In this document: positions 39,237 to 48,108 of the stretch, in pieces
How the letters are laid out: each line of letters opens with the position of its first letter
How positions within the stretch are numbered: position 1 is the first letter of the stretch
From: Bacteroidota bacterium
GTDB taxonomy: Bacteria > Bacteroidota > Bacteroidia > 2-12-FULL-35-15
DNA: 64,000 nucleotides
Assembly (NCBI GenBank): GCA_947469885.1
Contig: CANIQT010000021.1
Span: 1 to 64,000 of the forward strand
Direction: 5' to 3'
The notes under the pieces: generated by a model
What the model saw: the letters and a program-made list of their open reading frames with translations, nothing else
What the model was told of the DNA's origin: nothing
Database searches by the model: none
Program-made: the position numbers and the translations under genes

Positions 39237-40688
39237 ATGGAAAAAGAATTAAAACGCGAACTCGGACTTATTGACGCAACCAGCATTGTAGCAGGTTCGA
39301 TGATTGGCTCCGGAATTTTTATTGTCAGTGCCGATATGTCAAGAACAGTTGGCTCTGCAGGTTATTTACTTTTATTGTGGGTCATCACAGGGGTCATCAC
39401 AGTAATGGCAGCATTGAGTTATGGCGAATTGGCAGGAATGATGCCCAAAGCAGGAGGACAATTTGTTTATATTCAAAGAGCTTATGGAAATTTAATTTCC
39501 TTTCTTTACGGCTGGACCGTTTTTACCGTCATTCAAACCGGAGTGATAGCAGCTGTTGCAGTGGCATTTGCAAATTACACAGCCATCTTTTTTCCTGAAC
39601 TGCAAAATCAAATGCTCTCCATTGGCGGTAGTTCATTTGTAATTACATGGAAACAAATTCTCGCCATCATCACAATAGTATTACTTACTTATTCAAACAC
39701 AAGAGGCATCAGAAATGGAAAAATGATACAACTTGTTTTTACTTCAGCCAAACTACTTGCCCTGTTTGCATTGATAGTATTGGGAATTGCAATGGCGTTT
39801 AAAACAAACACCCTGATGGAAAATTTTAAAAACGCATGGGATGCAAGTACCACCACAGTTAATAAAGATGGAACAATTAACATTACTCACCTAGCAGGAT
39901 TTGCATTAATCGGAGCAATGGGCTCCACCATTATCAATTCCCTCTTTTCTGCTGATGCGTGGAACAATGTTACTTTTATAGCAGGAGAAATAAAAGACCC
40001 GAAAAAAAATATTCCCCGTAGTTTATTTCTTGGAACATTGCTCGTTACCTTAATATATGTATTAGCAAATGTGGCGTACCTTGCTTTGCTTCCTTTAAAA
40101 GGCGACCCTTCTGCACATGATACCTTTGCCCAGGGAATCCAGTTTGCCACCAATGACAGGGTTGGAGCAAGTGCCGCCACCATGATTTTTGGAAATGTAG
40201 CACTCTTCATCATGGCAGGTTTAATAATGGTTTCTACTTTTGGCTGCAACAACGGATTGATACTTTCGGGCGCAAGAGTATATTATGCAATGGCAAAAGA
40301 AAAGTTATTTTTGAAAAAAGCCGGAACATTAAACAACAACGATGTACCCGCTTTTGCTTTATGGACCCAGTGTGCATGGGCTTCGTTACTTTGTCTTTCG
40401 GGCACTTACAAAGACTTAGTAAGTTATTCTACATTTGCTTCCATGATATTTTACATTGTCACTATTATCGGGCTTTTTATTTTAAGAAAAAAAGAACCTA
40501 ATGCAGAACGACCTTACAAAGCATTTGGTTATCCACTTGTTCCGGCATTATATATTCTTTCGGCAATTGCCATCTGTGCTATACTTATAATATATGATGG
40601 AAGAAATACTGGCTTTGCACTCGTTTGGGTGTTTGCAGGAATACCGGTTTATTATCTGACCAAAAAGAAAAATTTAGGAGAGGGTTAA
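39237..40688 (+). CDS. APC-family amino-acid permease
   Basis: The product is 483 residues with about 12 membrane helices and the APC start GSMIGSGIFIVSADMSRTVG. 'YGELAGMMPKAGGQFVYIQR' and 'RPYKAFGYPLVPALYIL' are typical of the LAT/L-type or y+LAT-like branch. Substrates are probably neutral amino acids, but this cannot be fixed from sequence. It differs clearly from the preceding permease and lies downstream of its terminator, so the pair is likely to be independently regulated. Confidence 0.9.
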   Translation: MEKELKRELGLIDATSIVAGSMIGSGIFIVSADMSRTVGSAGYLLLLWVITGVITVMAALSYGELAGMMPKAGGQFVYIQRAYGNLISFLYGWTVFTVIQTGVIAAVAVAFANYTAIFFPELQNQMLSIGGSSFVITWKQILAIITIVLLTYSNTRGIRNGKMIQLVFTSAKLLALFALIVLGIAMAFKTNTLMENFKNAWDASTTTVNKDGTINITHLAGFALIGAMGSTIINSLFSADAWNNVTFIAGEIKDPKKNIPRSLFLGTLLVTLIYVLANVAYLALLPLKGDPSAHDTFAQGIQFATNDRVGASAATMIFGNVALFIMAGLIMVSTFGCNNGLILSGARVYYAMAKEKLFLKKAGTLNNNDVPAFALWTQCAWASLLCLSGTYKDLVSYSTFASMIFYIVTIIGLFILRKKEPNAERPYKAFGYPLVPALYILSAIAICAILIIYDGRNTGFALVWVFAGIPVYYLTKKKNLGEG

Positions 40689-40731
40689 AACAATTGAATA
40701 TCTGGATTTGTAATAATTTGCAATATGTAAA

Positions 40732-41679
40732 ATGAAACAATTTTTTCGTGATTTTATGTCTTACCATAGGCGTGAACGAAGAGGAGCGCTTATATTATTA
40801 GCAATAATTATTATTATCATTTTATACTTAAATTATTCTCACTACTTATTTTCTTCCCAGAAAATTGACTTCTCAAAATACGAGAAACAATTAAATTCTT
40901 TTTCTGATTCGGTTAAATTACAAACTGATTCTTTAGAAAAAGAAACACCCAAAAAAGACTACACTTCGTATTCAAAATCAGAAAAATCGAAAACCCTAAA
41001 AGGAGAACGATTTAATTTTAATCCGAACAACCTTCCTGAAAGTGAATGGAGACGTATGGGACTTTCTGACAAACAAATTTATGTTATCAAACATTATGAA
41101 GAAAAAGGCGGGCAGTTCAGGAGCAAGGCAGATGTAAAAAAGATGTATTGTATTCAGGAGAAATTATATTTGTCAATAGAGCCTTATATTTTAATTCCTG
41201 AGAAAAAAGCAGACACCTTATATCATAAGTATGTAAGAAAGGATACTGCAAAATCGGAAACGCCAAAACCAAAAGCAGAAATTGTTTTAGTTGAACTTAA
41301 CTCCGCTGACTCTTTAACCTTGATTAAAATAAGAGGAATTAAAGGATTTTATTCAAAGAAAATTATTGAACACAGAGAAGAATTGGGAGGATATTCTTCA
41401 AAGGAACAATTGATGGAGTTGTGGAAATTTGATAAAGACAAATTTGATGCAGTTGAAAAATACATAACTGTGGATATAACGAAAATAAAAAAAATAAATA
41501 TTAATACTTGTACTGCAAAAGAACTGAAACACCCCTACCTCAAATGGAACGCTGTTAACGGAATAATAACATACCGCGAAAAGCACGGAAAGTTTAAGAA
41601 TATTGAGGATATTAAAAAAACAGATTTGGTAGATGACGAAACATACCGTAAAATTGCACCTTATTTAAAAACAGAATAA
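40732..41679 (+). CDS. Membrane-anchored helix-hairpin-helix (ComEA-like) protein
   Basis: The 315-residue product has one N-terminal membrane helix (about 18-38, ALILLAIIIIIILYLNYS) followed by a charged linker. Three helix-hairpin-helix modules follow: about 95-150 ('LSDKQIYVIKHYEEKGGQFR'), 185-240 ('LIKIRGIKGFYSKKIIEHRE') and 248-315 ('ININTCTAKELKHPYL', ending YLKTE). HhH motifs bind DNA non-specifically, and ComEA is the periplasmic DNA receptor of natural competence. The triplicated form is common in Bacteroidota, but its role in uptake is inferred. The stop TAA is directly followed by the apt ATG (no gap), so they are co-transcribed. Confidence 0.88.
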   Translation: MKQFFRDFMSYHRRERRGALILLAIIIIIILYLNYSHYLFSSQKIDFSKYEKQLNSFSDSVKLQTDSLEKETPKKDYTSYSKSEKSKTLKGERFNFNPNNLPESEWRRMGLSDKQIYVIKHYEEKGGQFRSKADVKKMYCIQEKLYLSIEPYILIPEKKADTLYHKYVRKDTAKSETPKPKAEIVLVELNSADSLTLIKIRGIKGFYSKKIIEHREELGGYSSKEQLMELWKFDKDKFDAVEKYITVDITKIKKININTCTAKELKHPYLKWNAVNGIITYREKHGKFKNIEDIKKTDLVDDETYRKIAPYLKTE

Positions 41680-42207
41680 ATGTTACAGGACAAAATAAAT
41701 AACACTATACGTGATGTAAAAGATTTTCCTAAGCCTGGAATACTCTTTAAAGACATCACCCCAATATTTCACAACCAAACATTGTGTAATGAAATAATTG
41801 ATGAATTTGCAAAACGTTTTGCAGATAAAAACATTAATGCTGTTATAGGTGTGGAGAGCAGAGGCTTTCTGTTTGGATTTGCTTTGGCAAATAAATTAAA
41901 CATTCCATTTATTTTGGTACGTAAAGCAGGTAAACTGCCTTTCAAAACTATGTCGTATGAATACGATTTGGAATATGGAAGTGCGAAAATTGAAATGCAA
42001 GTGGACGAAATCCAAAAAGACTGGAATGTTCTCATTCACGATGATTTGCTTGCTACAGGAGGAACAGCCGAAGCAGCAGCAAAATTAGTGAAAATGCAGG
42101 GAGGTAATGTTGCTGGTTTTGCTTTTGTTATTGAATTAGAATTTTTGCAAGGAAAAGAACGATTGAAAAGATATTCAGAAGATATTGTTTCATTAGTAAA
42201 ATATTAA
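41680..42207 (+). CDS. apt: Adenine phosphoribosyltransferase
   Basis: Apt salvages adenine to AMP using PRPP. The 175-residue product has 'DFPKPGILFKDITPIF' at the N-terminus, 'GVESRGFLFGFALANKLNIP' and the PRPP loop 'LIHDDLLATGGTAEAA'. The length is normal. It directly follows the ComEA-like gene without spacing and precedes a T9SS gene by 25 bases. Confidence 0.96.
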   Translation: MLQDKINNTIRDVKDFPKPGILFKDITPIFHNQTLCNEIIDEFAKRFADKNINAVIGVESRGFLFGFALANKLNIPFILVRKAGKLPFKTMSYEYDLEYGSAKIEMQVDEIQKDWNVLIHDDLLATGGTAEAAAKLVKMQGGNVAGFAFVIELEFLQGKERLKRYSEDIVSLVKY

Positions 42208-42232
42208 ATCACACAAATAAAAAACTACAAGC

Positions 42233-43978
42233 ATGAAAAAAATTATTACCCTACTACTATTATCATCCACCTCCATAATCCTTTCCGCTCAGGTATTAAC
42301 CTCTGCAAGAATTACTGATTGGAGCAAAGCAGGATTGGATACTATAATTCCATACCCAACCAATCAGGTGGACATTACTACTTATGGTGGCGTGGGTGAT
42401 GGAACTACTTTAAACAACACTGCCATTGCAAGCGCAATTGCAGCATTGGGTGGCAATCCCGGAATAGTTTATTTTCCACAAGGCACATTTAATTTTTCTT
42501 CTTCTATTAATTTGCCAAATGGTGTTATTCTGAAAGGTGCTTCCACAGCCGACTCTCATCTTACTTTTGATTTGGGAGGAAACGGAGATTGTATCTTGAT
42601 GCACGGAACCACAACACAGGCAATAGATTCATTGGCAATTGACGCTACAAAAGATTCTTTCACTTTAACACTAACTCATGGAACAGCAGTAAATGTGGGC
42701 GATTACATCCGAATTATTTTTGATGATAATGCGTTGTTATTTTCTTCTTGGGCATATTTCAGTATTGGACAAATTTGTAAAATCACAGCAAAAGCAGGAA
42801 ATGTAATTACTCTAAATTCTCCTTTGCGCATGGATTTTACAACTGCTCTCCATGCACGAATAGCGAAACTTACTCCAAGAAAAAATGTAGGTATTGAATG
42901 TTTAAGTATTCAGCGATTGGATGCTTCGGTAGGACAAACCACTACCATTGATATTAATAATGCAGTTAACTGCTGGCTCAAAAATGTGGAAGTTTCCTTT
43001 TGTAATTTCGCTCATGTTGCCATAAGTAACAGCAGCAACATATTAATAGAAGGCAGTTTTTTTCATGAAGCTTTTGCTTATGGGGGCAACGGACAAGGTT
43101 ATGGAGTGGCAATACAATATGCTTCGGGTGAATGTTTGATTCAAAATAATATTTTCAGAATACAACGTCATGCCATGCTAATTCAAGCTGGAGCAAATGG
43201 AAATGTGTGTGCATATAATTATTGCAGAGAACAACAGCGCACAGAATTTCCTAGCAATGCCGCAGGAGATATGGTATTGCACGGAAACCAACCTTTCGCA
43301 AACTTGTTTGAAAGTAATAGCGGGAATAATATCACTATTGATTATTCACATGGAGATAATGGACCTTGGAATACTTACTTTAGGAACAGGGCAGCTTTGT
43401 ATGGTATCATTATGTCCACACCCTACAGTCCCAATCAAAATATAGTTGGTAATGAAATTACAAGTACTTCTTTTGGCACTGGTAATTATATTGTTGGGGG
43501 CACTGGGCTTTTCGATTTTGGTAATAATAAAAACGGAGCGATACTACCGTCAGGAACTACACCTCTTAATGACATCAGTTATTTTTTTACCACACCTCCT
43601 TCGTATTTACAAGGAGCAACTTTACCAATCATCGGAATTCAGAATACTATTAACACAGGTATTATTCCTGCCGAACAAAGATGGGTGAGTGGTAATTATG
43701 TTTCGTGTGCCCCTCCTTTAAATGTAGGTATTACTAATAGTATTAATGAAACAGAATTGAATATTTTCCCTAATCCGACTTATGGAATACTTACGATTTT
43801 AAATAATTCGAATGATTACTTAAAAGTTTTTAATTCTTTAGGACAATTGGTTTTTGAAAAACAACTAACCAAAGAAAATTCAATAGTTGATTTATCCCAA
43901 TTGAATAATGGAGTTTATACTTTATTTCTAAAAAATAAGGAAAACGACTCCGAACATTTAAAAGTGATTAAGCAATAA
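42233..43978 (+). CDS. Pectate-lyase-like parallel beta-helix protein with T9SS sorting domain
   Basis: The 581-residue product has a signal peptide (LLLLSSTSIILSAQ). Residues about 40-460 form a right-handed beta-helix typical of the pectate lyase superfamily and GH28-like proteins: 'VDITTYGGVGDGTTLNNTAI' is the hallmark entry, followed by 'GIVYFPQGTFNFSSSINLPN', 'NCWLKNVEVSFCNFAHVAIS' and 'IRQRHAML'-type turns. No clear catalytic site could be identified, so substrate and activity are open. The sorting domain is at about 500-581 (NIFPNPTYG ... GVYTLFL). Export by T9SS and action on a polysaccharide are the expectation for the family. Confidence 0.82.
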   Translation: MKKIITLLLLSSTSIILSAQVLTSARITDWSKAGLDTIIPYPTNQVDITTYGGVGDGTTLNNTAIASAIAALGGNPGIVYFPQGTFNFSSSINLPNGVILKGASTADSHLTFDLGGNGDCILMHGTTTQAIDSLAIDATKDSFTLTLTHGTAVNVGDYIRIIFDDNALLFSSWAYFSIGQICKITAKAGNVITLNSPLRMDFTTALHARIAKLTPRKNVGIECLSIQRLDASVGQTTTIDINNAVNCWLKNVEVSFCNFAHVAISNSSNILIEGSFFHEAFAYGGNGQGYGVAIQYASGECLIQNNIFRIQRHAMLIQAGANGNVCAYNYCREQQRTEFPSNAAGDMVLHGNQPFANLFESNSGNNITIDYSHGDNGPWNTYFRNRAALYGIIMSTPYSPNQNIVGNEITSTSFGTGNYIVGGTGLFDFGNNKNGAILPSGTTPLNDISYFFTTPPSYLQGATLPIIGIQNTINTGIIPAEQRWVSGNYVSCAPPLNVGITNSINETELNIFPNPTYGILTILNNSNDYLKVFNSLGQLVFEKQLTKENSIVDLSQLNNGVYTLFLKNKENDSEHLKVIKQ

Positions 43979-43996
43979 GAATTAGATTAAAAAGTA

Positions 43997-44004
43997 TATT
44001 TTTG
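43997..44004 (+). promoter_or_regulatory. Promoter -7 element TATTTTTG (acyl-CoA dehydrogenase)
   Basis: TATTTTTGTCCCC resembles the extended consensus and lies 20 bases before the ATG. Confidence 0.5.
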
Positions 44005-44023
44005 TCCCCTCAAAAAAAATAAA

Positions 44024-45163
44024 ATGGATTTTAGCACTACCGAAAATCAGCGAATGATTGCTGATATGATTAAAAAATTTGGAGAAGACCACATTCGTCC
44101 GAAAATGATGGAATGGGACGAGGCACAGACTTTTCCTATAGAAGTATTTAAAAGACTTGGAGAACTAGGTTTAATGGGAGTATTGGTACCTCAGGAATAT
44201 GGAGGTTCAGGCTTTTCTTATACTGAATATGTAACAGCAATAGTTGAATTATCAAAAATTTGCGGTTCTATTGGCTTGTCCATGGCTGCTCACAATTCTT
44301 TATGTACGGGGCATATTCTTGCTTTTGGAAATGAAGAGCAAAAGAAAAAATACCTTCCTTTGTTAGCCACAGCCGAATGGATAGGTGCATGGGGATTAAC
44401 AGAAACAGGAACAGGTTCTGATTCGGGAGGAATGAACACTACTGCAAAAAAGGATGGAGACTATTTTATTATCAATGGCTCTAAAAATTTTATTACTCAT
44501 GCTATTTCGGGTGATGTGGCTGTTGTGATTGTCCGTACCAGAGAAAAGGGAGATTCTCATGGAATGTCCGCTTTTATTATCGAAAAAGGAACAGAAGGTT
44601 TTAAACCCGGGAAAAAAGAAAACAAATTAGGTATGCGTGCTTCAGAAACCGCTGAGTTAATTTTTACGGATTGCCGGGTTCATAAAGACCAAATGTTGGG
44701 CAAAGAGGGGGATGGGTTTATTCAAGCAATGAAAGTGTTAGATGGTGGACGTATTTCTATTGCAGCATTATCAGTTGGTATTGCAAAAGGAGCTTTTGAA
44801 GCTTCCGTCAAATATTCGAAAGAACGGGAACAATTTGGCAAACCTATTTCACAATTTCAGGCTATTGCTTTTAAATTAGCAGATATGGCAACTGAAATAG
44901 AAGCGTCCGAATTACTTACTCTTTTGGCAGCCGACAGAAAAAACAAGGGGCTAAAAATGACTAAAGAAGGGGCTTTTGCCAAATATTATGCTTCTGAAGT
45001 AGCGTGCCGGGTTTCCAACGAAGCGGTTCAGATATTTGGTGGATATGGCTTTACAAAGGATTTCCCGGCAGAAAAATACTATCGTGATTGTAAACTTTGT
45101 ACAATTGGTGAAGGCACATCCGAAATTCAAAAGTTGGTGATTGCAAGAGAAATAATGAAATAA
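44024..45163 (+). CDS. Acyl-CoA dehydrogenase
   Basis: The product is a 379-residue flavoprotein of the short- or branched-chain class. Visible: the FAD/substrate region 'GAWGLTETGTGSDSGGMNTT', 'NKLGMRASETAELIFTDCRV', 'YSKEREQFGKPISQFQAIAF', and the C-terminal 'YRDCKLCTIGEGTSEIQKLV' whose Glu is the catalytic base in the medium- and short-chain class. It catalyses the first step of beta-oxidation or of branched-chain amino-acid breakdown, passing electrons to ETF. The exact chain length cannot be set from sequence. It appears monocistronic. Confidence 0.93.
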   Translation: MDFSTTENQRMIADMIKKFGEDHIRPKMMEWDEAQTFPIEVFKRLGELGLMGVLVPQEYGGSGFSYTEYVTAIVELSKICGSIGLSMAAHNSLCTGHILAFGNEEQKKKYLPLLATAEWIGAWGLTETGTGSDSGGMNTTAKKDGDYFIINGSKNFITHAISGDVAVVIVRTREKGDSHGMSAFIIEKGTEGFKPGKKENKLGMRASETAELIFTDCRVHKDQMLGKEGDGFIQAMKVLDGGRISIAALSVGIAKGAFEASVKYSKEREQFGKPISQFQAIAFKLADMATEIEASELLTLLAADRKNKGLKMTKEGAFAKYYASEVACRVSNEAVQIFGGYGFTKDFPAEKYYRDCKLCTIGEGTSEIQKLVIAREIMK

Positions 45164-45198
45164 TTTTGGATAAATCTCCTTCATTTACATTATTTTAT

Positions 45199-45206
45199 TA
45201 CATTTG
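45199..45206 (+). promoter_or_regulatory. Promoter -7 element TACATTTG (rpsU)
   Basis: TACATTTGCACCCCG is identical over 15 bases to the tRNA-Phe promoter. The rpsU ATG is 35 bases downstream. Confidence 0.65.
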
Positions 45207-45239
45207 CACCCCGATAATTAATAATTAAAACAAAACAAA

Positions 45240-45434
45240 ATGTTAGTAGTACAAATAAAAGACGGTGAACCAATTGAGAAAGCTCTTAAAAAGTTCAAAA
45301 AGAAATTTGAAAAAACAGGCGTTGTAAAAGAATTACGTAATCGTCAAAAATTTACAAAACCATCTGTCGTATATCGCGAAGGCAAGAAAAAAGCCATCTA
45401 CGTTAAAAAGACCTATTATACCGAAGAAGCTTAA
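45240..45434 (+). CDS. rpsU: 30S ribosomal protein S21
   Basis: The 64-residue product is basic, with the S21 core 'EPIEKALKKFKKKFEKTGVV' and 'ELRNRQKFTKPSVVYREGKK'. In Bacteroidota S21 has been linked to occlusion of the 16S 3' end and the lack of Shine-Dalgarno use, which agrees with the A-rich leaders seen here. It is followed by a strong hairpin and the Xer recombinase, a conserved order in the phylum. Confidence 0.96.
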   Translation: MLVVQIKDGEPIEKALKKFKKKFEKTGVVKELRNRQKFTKPSVVYREGKKKAIYVKKTYYTEEA

Positions 45435-45466
45435 AACTTTTTTCATAAGTATATTTCCCGAACAAG

Positions 45467-45534
45467 GAAGTATTTAATTGTTTGCTTAACTTTACGAAGT
45501 TATTTAGAGTCAACAATTAAATACTTCTTTTTTT
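45467..45534 (+). terminator. Long-stem terminator ending at the xer start codon
   Basis: A 16-bp perfect stem, 45467-45482 (GAAGTATTTAATTGTT) with 45512-45527, has a 29-base loop and then seven T. The ATG of xer follows at once (45535). The stem is AT-rich and the loop is long for a terminator, so it could also regulate translation of xer. Confidence 0.65.
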
Positions 45535-46419
45535 ATGGATTTAAGTGTAAGCAAAGAAAGTTTTAATCAATACCTTCAATTTGAAAAGCGATTTTCAAAC
45601 CATACATTGGTAGCCTATACAAATGATTTAGTGCAATTTTTCTCCTTTCTTGAAAAGACCTACGAAATAAAAACAATTGAAGAAATAAATCATACCATTG
45701 TTCGTTCCTGGATTGTAAGTTTGATGGAACAAAACATTACCCCTCGCTCTGTTAACCGAAAAATTACAACCCTTAAAACATTTTATAAATACCTGCTGAG
45801 ACAACAATTGATTACGGAAAATCCGATGTTAAAAATACAGTCACCTAAAACATCGAAGCGATTACCCGTTTTTGTTGAAAAAGAAAAAATGGATTTATTG
45901 CTTGATGTTGTTGATTTTGGTAAAGATGAAGAAGGGCAAAGGAATAAATTAATAATAGAAATATTTTATAACACCGGAATGCGTTTGTCAGAATTAATTA
46001 ATTTAAAAGTTGCAAATATTGACCTATTTTCCTTTCAGATGAAGGTTTTGGGAAAAAGAAATAAAGAGAGGATAATTCCTTTCGGAAGAGAATTAAAAAA
46101 TGAAATTCAAAACTACATTAAAACCAAAAAGGATTTACCAAACGAGTATTTGTTTGAAACCCAAAAAGGTAAAAAACTAAACCCACCAACCGTTTATGCA
46201 GTAGTTCATAATTATCTTTCTCAAGTAACCACCATCGACAAAAAAAGTCCCCATGTGTTGCGCCACACCTTTGCAACTCATATGCTGAATAATGGTGCCG
46301 ATTTGAATGCAATAAAAGAATTGCTTGGCCATGCGAATCTTTCGGCAACGCAAGTTTATACACATAATACAGTAGAGAAATTAAAAAATATACATAAACA
46401 AGCTCATCCAAAGGCATAA
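45535..46419 (+). CDS. Tyrosine recombinase, XerC/XerD family
   Basis: The 294-residue product has a SAM-like N-terminal core-binding domain (about 8-92, YLQFEKRFSNHTLVAYTNDL) and the catalytic domain (about 108-294). The catalytic residues are visible: Arg in NTGMRLSELI, Lys in the following beta-hairpin (VLGKRNKER), His and Arg in HVLRHTFATHM, His in ELLGHANL, and Tyr in TQVYTHN. Length and context (after rpsU) point to the housekeeping recombinase that resolves chromosome dimers. I cannot tell XerC from XerD. No dif site was recognised in this window. Confidence 0.93.
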   Translation: MDLSVSKESFNQYLQFEKRFSNHTLVAYTNDLVQFFSFLEKTYEIKTIEEINHTIVRSWIVSLMEQNITPRSVNRKITTLKTFYKYLLRQQLITENPMLKIQSPKTSKRLPVFVEKEKMDLLLDVVDFGKDEEGQRNKLIIEIFYNTGMRLSELINLKVANIDLFSFQMKVLGKRNKERIIPFGRELKNEIQNYIKTKKDLPNEYLFETQKGKKLNPPTVYAVVHNYLSQVTTIDKKSPHVLRHTFATHMLNNGADLNAIKELLGHANLSATQVYTHNTVEKLKNIHKQAHPKA

Positions 46420-46523
46420 AACAACAACCACCAAGAAATTTGCACTCACAGAAAAGTCAGCACACTGGTTGCCGAAAACGTTTGATGTTTCAAAAGGTAA
46501 AAAAAGAAACGGGATATAACTAA

Positions 46524-47642
46524 TTACCCCATACTGTTTGCAACAGCAAAGAAAGTAAGGTCGTTTTTGCCTAATCGAGAAAGCACTTTCATGTGAGATG
46601 CAAACGCTTTCCAAAACGATTCGTTGTAAAGATAAGTAACCCCGAACTCTTTAGCAGTTTGTTCCACAATAGGTGCAATTTTAGGGTAATGCACATGGCA
46701 CACACGCGGAAATAAATGGTGAATAGCCTGATAATTTAAGCCTCCAACATAATAAGTAATTAACCAATTATCTTTCGCGAAGTCGGCAGTGGTTTGCAAT
46801 TGATGAATAGCCCATTCGTTTTCAATGTTTCCTTTTGCATCAGGCATAGGGAAAACGGTGTCTTCTACTACATGTGCTAATTGAAACACTATCGACAAAA
46901 TAAGCCCCGCCACAACATGAAGCGAAAGAAACCCAAGAAACACCTGCCCGAACGAAAGGTGGAGAAGCATGATGGGCAATACAAACATGTAGCTGTAATA
47001 AACTAATTTCCAGAAAACAATAGTAAACAGCGTTTTTGCTTTAGCAACACCACCTTCTCGGTTATGTCCTTTTTTAATGAATTCGAAATACTGAACAAAA
47101 TCTTTGGCGGTGGTCCAGTAAAGCGACATGATAGCATAAAAGAAAAACACATACACCACCTGTAATCGCTGCACTTTCCAATACTTTCCTGCCGGTGCAA
47201 AACGCATCACCACTTTATCATCTATGTCTCTGTCGTGGCCGTAGATATTAGTGTAAGTATGATGAAGTATATTGTGTTGAGTAATCCAGTTTTTATTGTC
47301 GCCACCTACAAAAGTAAGTGCCATCGCAACAATTTTATTAACAAACTGATTGGATGAATAAGCTCCATGATTAGCATCGTGCATCACACTCATTCCAATG
47401 CCAGCGAGTCCAAGACCCATAATCAGCGACATTAGCCACATTACAAACAGGCTATAGCCTTGAGTCATTATTAAAAAATAAGGGACAAAATATAAGGAAA
47501 GCATTACAATGGTTTTGAAAACCATGGTAAAATTGGCGTGCTGCGAAATTTTATGGTCTATGAAATACTTGTCAACCCGCTCTTTTAATACATTAAAAAA
47601 TTGTGTTTTGTCTTTATTAGTAAACTTTATTTTTTGTTTCAT
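46524..47642 (-). CDS. Fatty acid desaturase (acyl-CoA or acyl-lipid type)
   Basis: The 372-residue product is a membrane di-iron enzyme. The three His boxes are present: HDANHG near residue 90, HNILHH near residue 125, and YQAIHHLFPRVCH near residue 306. Four or more hydrophobic helices lie between them. The third box begins A-I-H-H, not the Q-x-x-H-H of front-end desaturases, although the residue 2 positions before (Q in NYQAIHH) matches. It introduces a double bond into fatty acids, probably for membrane fluidity. It is a single gene on the minus strand. Confidence 0.92.
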   Translation of the reverse strand: MKQKIKFTNKDKTQFFNVLKERVDKYFIDHKISQHANFTMVFKTIVMLSLYFVPYFLIMTQGYSLFVMWLMSLIMGLGLAGIGMSVMHDANHGAYSSNQFVNKIVAMALTFVGGDNKNWITQHNILHHTYTNIYGHDRDIDDKVVMRFAPAGKYWKVQRLQVVYVFFFYAIMSLYWTTAKDFVQYFEFIKKGHNREGGVAKAKTLFTIVFWKLVYYSYMFVLPIMLLHLSFGQVFLGFLSLHVVAGLILSIVFQLAHVVEDTVFPMPDAKGNIENEWAIHQLQTTADFAKDNWLITYYVGGLNYQAIHHLFPRVCHVHYPKIAPIVEQTAKEFGVTYLYNESFWKAFASHMKVLSRLGKNDLTFFAVANSMG

Positions 47643-47719
47643 TTTTAAAAATTATAATCCGCGAAGGTAATCAAAAAAACGATAGCTAAGTGAAGTATTT
47701 TACAGGTGCTATTCTGAGG

Positions 47720-48064
47720 TTATAAATTGACATCCATTCTTTTATAAAACGAAACCATACTGGAAATGAAAAAAACAGAAAAAACAATACCAACATAACT
47801 CACATCATTAATAAGAACGAGAAGTATTTCTTTTGTAAAAAAAGTAATAACAAATAAACTACATCCCCAACGTTTCATGTGCCAAACACCGATGTAAGAA
47901 ATGAAACTGGAAGCAACTATTAATCCAAACAATGCAGGATACCAGTCACCCATTTTTTTTATGGACGGAGAAAACACTGCTGGTAGGCTGAATACAATCC
48001 ATATAAAACCCAGCACACAAACAACTGACAATAATATCGGGCGTTTTCGAGTTACTACTTCCAT
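47720..48064 (-). CDS. Small integral membrane protein, 114 aa
   Basis: The 114-residue product has about four membrane helices (about 10-30, 40-62, 66-84, 86-106), with 'RPILLSVVCVLGFIWIVFSL' at the N-terminus. It resembles a family of short Bacteroidota membrane proteins of unknown function. It lies 45 bases downstream of the FtsX-like permease gene on the same strand and may be co-transcribed. No function assigned. Confidence 0.65.
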   Translation of the reverse strand: MEVVTRKRPILLSVVCVLGFIWIVFSLPAVFSPSIKKMGDWYPALFGLIVASSFISYIGVWHMKRWGCSLFVITFFTKEILLVLINDVSYVGIVFSVFFISSMVSFYKRMDVNL

Positions 48065-48108
48065 ATTACGAATTAAGAATATTTACGAATTTACCAATGA
48101 CCTATGAA

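Noticed and set aside
45467..45527. A dif-type recombination site in the inverted repeat before xer
   Set aside because: The arms are too long and the spacer is 29 bases; dif sites have 11-bp arms with a 6-8 bp centre.
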